52,382 nucleotides of DNA from Robiginitomaculum sp. Its GTDB lineage: Bacteria; Pseudomonadota; Alphaproteobacteria; Caulobacterales; Maricaulaceae. Both the position numbers and the translations under genes were made by a program. Below, piece by piece: positions 7,709 through 14,561 of the stretch; positions within the stretch are counted from its first letter, which is position 1, and every line of letters starts with the position of its first letter. The notes beneath the pieces are model-generated. The model ran no database searches, had not been told where the DNA came from, and saw only the letters and a list, made by a program, of their open reading frames with translations. The stretch is from assembly GCA_002733495.1 (NCBI GenBank), contig NVVV01000018.1, forward strand, positions 1-52,382. Direction: 5' to 3'.

Positions 7709-8449
7709 ATGGCCATTCATGAAAAACATCTGATCCGCCCGGAGAACATTAAAACCCACGATAATCTGGTTATCGATGGCGTGGATGTTTCCGGCCACTG
7801 GAGCACGTTTATCGAAACCCGCGTGGTCACGGATTATAATGAACAATTACAAGAAGAAATAGCGGCGCTGCCGGGCGGCGAATACATTCACCGCTGTTGG
7901 CAATGTGGCTCGTGCACTAATGCGTGCACCGTGAATGCCATCAACCCGGAATTTAATCCGCGTTACTGGATTTACCTGATCCGCATGGGCATGGAAGACG
8001 AGTTGTTGCGGGACAAGGAAATTATCTGGCAATGCGTGTCGTGCAACAAGTGCACCTATGCCTGTCCGCGCGATGTGTTTCCAGAAGGGGTGATGAAGGC
8101 CACGGCCCACTGGCTGGAAATGAAAGAGCATACGGCACCGTCGTATTCTACAATTTTTGACGAGGAATTTACCCGGCAGGTGGTGCAAACCGGCAAGATT
8201 GAAGATGGCCGGATTTTGAAAAACTTCCTCAAGAATTCCAAACAGCCGCTGGTGCAGGACTGGTTGATAGAAATGGTCAAAAAGATGATCACCAATCTGC
8301 CAATCAAATTTCTCATCGGTATGGGCTGGGCGACGCTTTTCCAGCCCAAGACCAAAGGCTGGGGCAAAGCCCGTGCCGCCATTGAAGAACACATTGCCGA
8401 GGAAAAGGCCGCTGAACGCGCCGCTCTTGGCTTGGACCCCATCAAATAA
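7709..8449 (+). CDS. hdrC2: sHdrC2, second HdrC-like ferredoxin subunit
   Basis: 246-residue iron-sulfur protein with two four-cysteine motifs: Cys63/66/69/73 (CWQCGSCTNAC, followed by Thr where Pro is usual) and Cys109/112/115/119 (CVSCNKCTYACP). It is predicted to carry two [4Fe-4S] clusters and to pair with HdrB2. It follows the hypothetical gene by 8 bases and precedes hdrB2 by 11, so the operon is continuous. The C-terminal part is helical and Ala/Glu rich. Confidence 0.9.
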   Translation: MAIHEKHLIRPENIKTHDNLVIDGVDVSGHWSTFIETRVVTDYNEQLQEEIAALPGGEYIHRCWQCGSCTNACTVNAINPEFNPRYWIYLIRMGMEDELLRDKEIIWQCVSCNKCTYACPRDVFPEGVMKATAHWLEMKEHTAPSYSTIFDEEFTRQVVQTGKIEDGRILKNFLKNSKQPLVQDWLIEMVKKMITNLPIKFLIGMGWATLFQPKTKGWGKARAAIEEHIAEEKAAERAALGLDPIK

Positions 8450-8460
8450 AGGATAGAACG

Positions 8461-9396
8461 ATGTCCGAACGCAAAGAAAAATACAAAAAAGTTGCCTATT
8501 ACCATGGTTGTGCGCTGGAAGGCACGGCACAGCCCTATAACACCTCCACCCGGGCCATTGCTAAAAAGCTGGACCTGGAACTGGTTGATATAGAAAACTG
8601 GAACTGTTGCGGCGCCATGGAAGTCAAAAATGTTGACCCTGAAATCCAGACTTATCTGTCCTCACGCGTGATGTCTTTGGCCCATAATAATATGGGGCAG
8701 GACGTGGTGATGGCACCGTGCAATGGCTGTTACCACAATCTAAAAAAAGCCGAGTACGACATTGCCAATAAGGAAAAATCCCGCGAGGTCGTCGAGAAAA
8801 TCTCTGCCAAGGCCGATCATCCGGCCTATGAAGCCGGGCAGGTGGAAACCATCCACGCGCTCGACTGGATCAAGTTTGGTTATGGCGAAGAAGAGCTGAA
8901 AGCCAAGATCAAGGGTGGCCTTAAAGGCCTGAAAGTCGCCAATTATTACGGCTGCATGTACACACGTCCGCGTCATATTTTCCCCGAAAAGGATCAAGGG
9001 GGGAGTAGCGAAAGCACGTCAAAGCCGCATTATATGGATGATCTGCTGGAAATTGCCGGGGCCGTGAATGTGGAATTTCCTCTTAAAACCGCCTGTTGCG
9101 GTGGGGCGCATACCTTGTCCGACAGTGACACTTCGACCAAACTGGTGCTGAACATTCTTCAGGCTGCCGAGGCCGCCGGTGCTGATGTTATCGCCACCGA
9201 ATGCCCAACCTGTCATTCCGGCCTGGAAATGCACCAGATCCGCGCCTTAAAACGCATGTCAAAAGAAACCAATGTGAAAATCATTTATTTCACCCAATTA
9301 CTGGGTCTGGCTATGGGTCTCAGTCCACGCAAAGTCGGCATTCATGAAAATGTTTCCAATTCAATTCCCATGCTGAAGGCCATGAAAATAGCATGA
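8461..9396 (+). CDS. hdrB2: sHdrB2, second HdrB-like CCG-domain subunit
   Basis: 311 residues with two complete CCG domains. The first reads C-x31-CC-x36-CxxC (HGC...NCCGAM...PCNGC). The second reads C-x46-CC-x34-CxxC (YGC...ACCGGA...ECPTC). This is the full ligand set for two non-cubane [4Fe-4S] clusters, in contrast to the incomplete set of HdrB1, so HdrB2 probably carries the main catalytic site. A GxGS-rich insert (DQGGSSESTS) lengthens the first spacer of domain two. AAGGATAGA precedes the ATG. The stop overlaps the next start (ATGA at 9393-9396). Confidence 0.92.
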   Translation: MSERKEKYKKVAYYHGCALEGTAQPYNTSTRAIAKKLDLELVDIENWNCCGAMEVKNVDPEIQTYLSSRVMSLAHNNMGQDVVMAPCNGCYHNLKKAEYDIANKEKSREVVEKISAKADHPAYEAGQVETIHALDWIKFGYGEEELKAKIKGGLKGLKVANYYGCMYTRPRHIFPEKDQGGSSESTSKPHYMDDLLEIAGAVNVEFPLKTACCGGAHTLSDSDTSTKLVLNILQAAEAAGADVIATECPTCHSGLEMHQIRALKRMSKETNVKIIYFTQLLGLAMGLSPRKVGIHENVSNSIPMLKAMKIA

Positions 9397-9809
9397 GAAG
9401 CGTTGCCGACCTTGGCAAGGCTCTGGATGCACCCTTGCCCGAAAGTGACCCGGCTGCGGCGGCGACATTCTTGCTGCATACAGGCGAGGAAATACTGGAA
9501 CACTGGCTGCACGCCCATGACAGGGCACCTACGGATGAGCAAAAAGAAGGCTTTCGCATTCTGGCGCTGCACCGACAGGGGGCCAAGGGCGACCCCAGTT
9601 TTAATGCCTGCCGAGAAACCGCGCGTGAACTGGTCTATCACTATAATCTGGTCACGCTTGATCCAGAGCATGAAGAGATGCCGCAACGCCTTGCTATGAT
9701 GCGCCTTGTGGCCAATCATCTCTATCTGTTTGTCAGTGGTAAAATGGAAGTGGCGGGACTGGGAGAGTTTTGTTGCGCTTCCAAACCGATCCGGTTAAAT
9801 TCCCTATAG
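9393..9809 (+). CDS. Small conserved protein between hdrB2 and lbpA, function unknown
   Basis: 138-residue soluble protein, apparently helical, without a signal peptide or membrane segment. Its ATG overlaps the hdrB2 stop (ATGA), and lbpA follows after 23 bases, so it is translated with the sHdr complex. Notable residues are a histidine-rich EHWLHAHDRAP stretch near residue 36 and a Cys-Cys pair (EFCCASKP) close to the C-terminus. I do not recognise the family. Position and coupling suggest a chaperone, assembly or docking role for HdrB2 or LbpA. Confidence 0.8.
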   Translation: MRSVADLGKALDAPLPESDPAAAATFLLHTGEEILEHWLHAHDRAPTDEQKEGFRILALHRQGAKGDPSFNACRETARELVYHYNLVTLDPEHEEMPQRLAMMRLVANHLYLFVSGKMEVAGLGEFCCASKPIRLNSL

Positions 9810-9832
9810 AGTAAGACAAAAGGATTCTCATC

Positions 9833-10270
9833 ATGCCAGACGTTCGCGGTTGTCACTTCCCCGAAGACCTTCTTTATGATGTGGAAAACCACATTTGGGT
9901 AAAAGAAGAAGGCGATGGTAAAATCAAGCTGGGCATGACTTCGGTTGCCACGGCCATGGCAGGCCAGTTAGTTGCTTTTACGCCTAAAAAAGTTGGCCGC
10001 AAGGTCAAGGCGGGCCGCTCTTGTGCCACCGTTGAAAGCGGCAAATGGGTTGGCCCTGCCAAGTCGCTGGCAGGCGGCGAAGTTCTGGCATCAAACGAAG
10101 CACTAATTGCCAAACCAGACCTGGCCAATGAAGACCCCTACACGAACTGGATGGTGGAAATTCAGGCAGAAGACTGGGATAGCATCAAAGGTAATTATGT
10201 TTCTGGCACTGACGTTGCTGCACCGTATGAAACTAAAATGGAAGCCGACGGCTTCGCCGGTTGCGAATAA
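9833..10270 (+). CDS. lbpA: LbpA, GcvH-like lipoate-binding protein of the sHdr pathway
   Basis: Glycine-cleavage-H-like carrier of 145 residues. The lipoylation hairpin reads CATVESGKWVGPAKS with the acceptor at Lys71; a Cys lies seven residues before it. LbpA proteins are distinct from GcvH and shuttle sulfur as lipoate-bound intermediates to and from the sHdr complex in the cytoplasm. They are lipoylated by a dedicated ligase plus LipS1/LipS2, which fits the radical SAM and LipT-like genes at the left edge. AAAGGA precedes the ATG. It is the last gene of the operon; the next gene is convergent, 12 bases away. Confidence 0.93.
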   Translation: MPDVRGCHFPEDLLYDVENHIWVKEEGDGKIKLGMTSVATAMAGQLVAFTPKKVGRKVKAGRSCATVESGKWVGPAKSLAGGEVLASNEALIAKPDLANEDPYTNWMVEIQAEDWDSIKGNYVSGTDVAAPYETKMEADGFAGCE

Positions 10271-10282
10271 AGACATTCACAC

Positions 10283-11764
10283 TCAGTTTGTGATCGCTGA
10301 TTTCAACCTCATCAAGCCGTCCGATAATTCTGCGCCAATTGATTTATCAATGTGATAAACTTTGAACTGTTCTATATAATGATCCAGATTGATTGCAGGA
10401 TTGACGGCCTTCCACCGACCAAATTCCGCCACAGCTTCATCTTGCTGGTCTGAATTCATCAAAGCGACCACCCGGCACATGCCGTCATATTCAGATGCTG
10501 TATTGGCAAGCAGGTCGGCGACAGTTTTATAATTGCGGCGGCATAACTCAATATATCCCATAAATACGCGGGCCCATACGCCCCCATATTCGTCGTTAGG
10601 AAACGTATCCTGAAATTTCTGGATGAGGGCAAGACCTTCCTCTACCCGCCCCATTTTCGCATACGCCACGCCTGCGTGGGCTAAACCGAAAGGCGAGGAG
10701 AGAAATATATCGGGATGGCGTTCTGTTGATTGTTCATATAATTGAACAGCGCGCTGGGGCGCACTTGCCCAATATGCGTTGATCGTTGGCCAGAGTGCTT
10801 CAGCGTTATCAAAGCCCAGCCTTGCGGCAATATCTGCTTCTATCAAGGCTTCGTCTCGCTCTTGCGCGATATTCTCTGTCCAGGCAGATACGGCCCGCCA
10901 GGACAAAATCATGGCAAGTACCGCATGGGCCAGCGCGTAATTCGGATCAAGTTTTATTGCCCTTCGCGCATCAAGCAGCCCTTGCCCAAGAGTTTGCGGA
11001 CGCCAATCCCAAACAATTGACAGGGCGCGCCGGGTTAGTTCCCAGGCTTGCAGGTTAGCCGGTGGCTGGCGTAACGCACGCGCACTTTCAACGCGAGATA
11101 TAACGGTGCCTACAGCACCAACCACACCTTTTGCGATTTCATCCTGAATAGCAAAAATATCGTCGGCAGGTCGGTCAAAATTTTGCGACCATTTCTGCTC
11201 CTTGTCACGGATGTCGGTCAGTTCGCATGATATGCGAAGTTGGTTATTGTTGCGCCTGACACTTCCTGTCATCGCAAAACGTCCGCCCAGATCGCTGGCG
11301 ATCTGTAAGGGGTCAGCATCTGGCAGGAGTACACGCCCAACGGCCAGCCGGGGAGCGACCTTGATGCCCTTTACGCCCGTTAGCAGAGAGGTGATATCAT
11401 CGGTCAGGCCTTCTGCGGTCAGTTGTTCTATCTCATCACTTTGGCGGGCTCTAAATGGAAGAACCACAATAGAGGGCTCTCCTATAGTTTTATCCGTTGG
11501 ACCAGCTTTTGAATTGGGTTCATCTATAACGGAAACACTGGCTTGGCTGTCTTGCGCCCAGGCGAGCAGCAACGTCAGAGGAAACCCGATAACCAATAGA
11601 ACCAAAGTGGTTTGATCGACCCAATCGGGTAGCTTCATTGTGGTCTCTATGGCGATCGCAACTTGTAATAAGATCCACGCCAGACCGAGATAGAGCGCCC
11701 CGAACTGCACGACTTTTCGTTTCCACAATTGTTTTACAAAATCGGTTACGGACCCCAACGACAT
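10283..11764 (-). CDS. Membrane-anchored TolB-like/TPR protein
   Basis: 493 residues. Two hydrophobic segments lie near the N-terminus (around residues 20-40 and 50-70). A TolB/FlgO-like domain follows, beginning IVVLPF and containing LTDDITSLL and the ALTGSVRR-like FAMTGSVRR, then TPR-like helical repeats to the end. This architecture is common in alphaproteobacterial proteins related to the adenylate-cyclase CyaB family without a catalytic domain; the function is unknown. GGAGG directly abuts the ATG at 11764, so translation may start at the TTG two codons on (6-base spacing) or at an ATG at 11791. It converges on lbpA and is not part of the sulfur operon. Confidence 0.75.
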   Translation of the reverse strand: MSLGSVTDFVKQLWKRKVVQFGALYLGLAWILLQVAIAIETTMKLPDWVDQTTLVLLVIGFPLTLLLAWAQDSQASVSVIDEPNSKAGPTDKTIGEPSIVVLPFRARQSDEIEQLTAEGLTDDITSLLTGVKGIKVAPRLAVGRVLLPDADPLQIASDLGGRFAMTGSVRRNNNQLRISCELTDIRDKEQKWSQNFDRPADDIFAIQDEIAKGVVGAVGTVISRVESARALRQPPANLQAWELTRRALSIVWDWRPQTLGQGLLDARRAIKLDPNYALAHAVLAMILSWRAVSAWTENIAQERDEALIEADIAARLGFDNAEALWPTINAYWASAPQRAVQLYEQSTERHPDIFLSSPFGLAHAGVAYAKMGRVEEGLALIQKFQDTFPNDEYGGVWARVFMGYIELCRRNYKTVADLLANTASEYDGMCRVVALMNSDQQDEAVAEFGRWKAVNPAINLDHYIEQFKVYHIDKSIGAELSDGLMRLKSAITN

Positions 11765-11838
11765 CCTCCAGAAATGATAACTCAGAAACATAGCGATGTA
11801 TGGTGAACAGGGCTAGTTACAATATTTTAGCCAATCAA

Positions 11839-11868
11839 AGTGCAGGGTGATTGCCCTGCGCTTTTTTT
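11839..11868 (+). terminator. Rho-independent terminator-like hairpin upstream of sqdB
   Basis: AGTGCAGGG-TGATTG-CCCTGCGCT with a 9-bp stem (one wobble) followed by seven T (11862-11868) on the + strand. It lies between the divergent TPR gene and sqdB, 63 bases before sqdB, with no + strand gene directly upstream. Confidence 0.65.
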
Positions 11869-11931
11869 ATGTGTCATATCATTGCCAAACTGTCGGTATA
11901 GAGATGACATTGATTTGCGCTTTGGGGACAT

Positions 11932-13107
11932 ATGATGGGTAAACGAATTTGCATACTTGGCGGCGATGGATTTTGCGGCTGGCCAACGGCCCTGCATCTG
12001 TCAAAGGCCGGTCATGAGGTGGTGATTGTCGACAACCTGTCGCGGCGCAATATTGATAACGAATTGGAAGTTGGCTCCCTAACCCCCATCAGCCCAATGG
12101 GTGCGCGCCTTGACGCGTGGAAAGAAATCACGGGCAAGGACATCCCGTTTTATAACTTCAATATTGCCAAGCATTATCACCGGCTATTATCGCTGTTTGA
12201 AGAATTTAAACCCGATGCCATCATCCATTTTGCAGAACAGCGCGCGGCACCGTATTCGATGAAATCCTCATATCACAAGCGCTATACAGTTGATAACAAT
12301 CTGAACGCCACCAACAATATTCTGGCCGCTATCGTCGAGGCCGACATGCTGGATACCCATGTTATCCATCTGGGTACAATGGGGGTTTATGGGTATGGCA
12401 CGGCGGGGATGAAAATTCCCGAAGGGTATTTGCAGATCAAGGTGGAAACCGACGAGGGAGAGAATGTCACGCAGGAAATTCTCTACCCCGCCAACCCGGG
12501 CAGTATTTATCATTTGACCAAAACCCAGGACCAATTGCTGTTTGCCTATTACAATAAAAACGATGGCATCAAGGTCACCGACCTGCATCAGGGTATTGTC
12601 TGGGGAACGCAAACGCAAGAAACCCGTCTGGACGAGCGCCTGATCAATCGATTTGATTATGACGGGGATTACGGCACGGTGCTGAACCGTTTTTTGATGC
12701 AGGCGGCGGTGGATTACCCCCTGACTGTGCATGGCACAGGGGGGCAAACCCGCGCCTTTATCAATATACAGGACACGGTGAAATGCATACTTCTGGCGGT
12801 CGAGAACTCGCCGCAAGCAGGCGAGCGGGTGCACATAATGAACCAGATGACGGAAACCCACAGGGTGCGCGATCTGGCTACACTGATTGCCGATCTAACC
12901 GGCGCGCAGATTGAAAATGTAGATAACCCGCGTAATGAAGCCGCCGAAAATGAATTGCATGTCAAGAATGACAGCTTGCTGGGGCTGGGGCTTACCCCCA
13001 TTACCCTGCAAAGTGGGTTGTTGCAGGAGATTACAGAGATCGCTCGCAAATATGCGGACCGTTGCGATCGCTCTAAAATCCCCTGCGTATCCTATTGGAA
13101 ATCTTGA
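11932..13107 (+). CDS. sqdB: UDP-sulfoquinovose synthase
   Basis: Extended SDR enzyme of 391 residues matching SqdB/SQD1, which makes UDP-sulfoquinovose from UDP-glucose and sulfite for sulfolipid (SQDG) synthesis. The NAD motif is [11 protein letters not shown] (residues 10-20), with the family-typical [11 protein letters not shown] following. The catalytic Thr149 (LGTMGVYG) and the Tyr193-xxx-Lys197 pair (YHLTK) are present. Two adjacent ATGs (11932, 11935) follow TTTGGGGA; either could start. No sulfoquinovosyltransferase gene is adjacent. The sulfite substrate is also the expected product of the neighbouring sHdr pathway, a suggestive but unproven link. Confidence 0.92.
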   Translation: MMGKRICILGGDGFCGWPTALHLSKAGHEVVIVDNLSRRNIDNELEVGSLTPISPMGARLDAWKEITGKDIPFYNFNIAKHYHRLLSLFEEFKPDAIIHFAEQRAAPYSMKSSYHKRYTVDNNLNATNNILAAIVEADMLDTHVIHLGTMGVYGYGTAGMKIPEGYLQIKVETDEGENVTQEILYPANPGSIYHLTKTQDQLLFAYYNKNDGIKVTDLHQGIVWGTQTQETRLDERLINRFDYDGDYGTVLNRFLMQAAVDYPLTVHGTGGQTRAFINIQDTVKCILLAVENSPQAGERVHIMNQMTETHRVRDLATLIADLTGAQIENVDNPRNEAAENELHVKNDSLLGLGLTPITLQSGLLQEITEIARKYADRCDRSKIPCVSYWKS

Positions 13108-13120
13108 TTATCTAGTATTC

Positions 13121-13146
13121 GCCCGTTATAATTAACGGGCTATTTT
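13121..13146. terminator. Hairpin between convergent sqdB and TPR gene
   Basis: GCCCGTTATAATTAACGGGC is a near-perfect inverted repeat followed by TATTTT on the + strand. It overlaps the stop codon of the convergent gene, so it probably serves sqdB and perhaps both. Confidence 0.55.
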
Positions 13147-13779
13147 GGCTTTGGCCTGGGCAATTTTAACCTTGATTTCCAGGCGGCGACCTTCATCAGC
13201 TACGGGGCGGCTAGGACGATCAGCCGCCGTAAGGGCATGTTCAAAAGTGGTAATCGCTTCATCATATTTTTTACGGCGCAACAAGAAGTCGCCATAGAAA
13301 TAGTTGGCATCAATACCATCAGGGTTGATGGAGAGGGCCTTTTGCAGATTGGCGCGGGCTTTCTTCTTGCTGCCAAAACCAATCACGCCACCGGGCACTT
13401 GATAATAAAGCGACCCCAGACTGGTATAGGCAGAGCCGTCCAGTGCATTGCCATCAATTTCAATGGCCTGTTGCAGCTCGCGGCGGGCCTGTTTGGCCAG
13501 GCCAAGCGCGCCCATACCGCCCTTCATGCCGGCTTCGGTGCTTTTGATTATCGCTGACCAGACAAGAGGTTCAGCGCGATCCGGGTTGGCCGCCGTCAGC
13601 GTGTCGGCCTCAAGCGCCAGCGCGGCCATTTTTTCAAGCTGCTCATCCGTATTGGGGGTTTTGTAATTGATAACGGCCCATTCTTTTTGCAGATGGGCAA
13701 CGCCATCTTCAACCGGACCTGCATAGGCCGGTTGCACCAGCGTAAGCGCGCCCAGAATGGCTAAGCTAAGTATTTTCAT
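13132..13779 (-). CDS. Exported TPR-repeat protein, last gene of the hemolysin-ligase operon
   Basis: 215 residues with a clear Sec signal peptide (MKILSLAILGALTLVQPAYA, cleavage after AYA). The mature part is made of TPR-like helical repeats, for example around LEKMAALALEADTL, ANLQKALSINPDG and YDEAITTFEHAL. Probably a periplasmic scaffold. It begins 14 bases after the SDR gene stop on the same strand, with GGAGA before the ATG, so it is likely cotranscribed. The role is unknown; it might present or export the operon's product. Confidence 0.85.
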   Translation of the reverse strand: MKILSLAILGALTLVQPAYAGPVEDGVAHLQKEWAVINYKTPNTDEQLEKMAALALEADTLTAANPDRAEPLVWSAIIKSTEAGMKGGMGALGLAKQARRELQQAIEIDGNALDGSAYTSLGSLYYQVPGGVIGFGSKKKARANLQKALSINPDGIDANYFYGDFLLRRKKYDEAITTFEHALTAADRPSRPVADEGRRLEIKVKIAQAKAKIAR

Positions 13780-13793
13780 CGTATGTCTCCTGA

Positions 13794-14561
13794 TCAGGGT
13801 TGTTGAATTTGGAAGAGGTTGCGGGCGATTTTATCATTGGCGACAAGTGAGCCATCAACAAGGCGCGGCAATACGGCATTCAGCCGGACAAAGAAGCTTT
13901 CCGGGAAGCCAAAATAAACGTCCTTTTTGCCGGCAACAATCGCCTTGACGATTCTTTGTGCCACATAATCGGGGTCATCCATGGCCATGCGGGTCAGTTC
14001 GGCAAAGCGCATTACCGTGTTGCTGTTCAATGGGGTTTTCACCGCGCGTGGTGCAATATAGGTCACGCCAACGCCAGAGCCTTGCACTTCACGACGCAGC
14101 GCCTCGCTAAACCCTTTCAGACCGGCCTTGGCCGAAGAATAGGTGGCGAAGTGGGCAAAATTGATAGATCCGAATATCGAGCCAATATTGACAATTTGTC
14201 CCTTGCCGCGCTTACGCATGCCCGGCAGAACGGCCTGGGTCAGCATCACCGGCGCGACCAGATTGATCATATAGGTCAACTGGACGGAATCTCTGGCCTG
14301 TTTCTCTATCGGCCCAAAATACTGAATGCCCGCCAGGTTCACCAGAATATCAGGTTCCAATTCATCCAGTTTCTTGCCAATGGCAGTTATGCCTTCCTGA
14401 GTGGAAAGATCGCCGGTAACCAGATCGGCCTCAAAAGGGATCTCTGTGGCGCGGTCCACAATCGTCAGGCGCGCGCCTTTTTTGGCCATCAGGGCGCTGA
14501 TACGGCTACCCAGACCACCGGCACCGCCGGTGATGACAACGTGTTTTCCTTTAAGCCGCAT
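13794..14561 (-). CDS. Short-chain dehydrogenase/reductase
   Basis: Classical SDR of 255 residues: NAD(P) motif TGGAGGLG (residues 11-18), NLAG, catalytic Ser of NIGSIFG and the YSSAK Tyr-xxx-Lys pair are visible. The start MRLKGK is chosen for its CAGGAGA site; the open frame runs further into the upstream gene. The ATG lies 8 bases before the end of the upstream ligase-oxidase gene, so the two overlap and are translationally coupled. In this operon it would reduce or oxidise an acyl-derived carbonyl; the substrate is unknown. Confidence 0.88.
   Translation of the reverse strand: MRLKGKHVVITGGAGGLGSRISALMAKKGARLTIVDRATEIPFEADLVTGDLSTQEGITAIGKKLDELEPDILVNLAGIQYFGPIEKQARDSVQLTYMINLVAPVMLTQAVLPGMRKRGKGQIVNIGSIFGSINFAHFATYSSAKAGLKGFSEALRREVQGSGVGVTYIAPRAVKTPLNSNTVMRFAELTRMAMDDPDYVAQRIVKAIVAGKKDVYFGFPESFFVRLNAVLPRLVDGSLVANDKIARNLFQIQQP

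Noticed and set aside
3627-9396. Methanogenesis-type heterodisulfide reductase
   Set aside because: Short HdrA, duplicated B and C subunits, the extra hypothetical gene and LbpA mark the sulfur-oxidising sHdr type.
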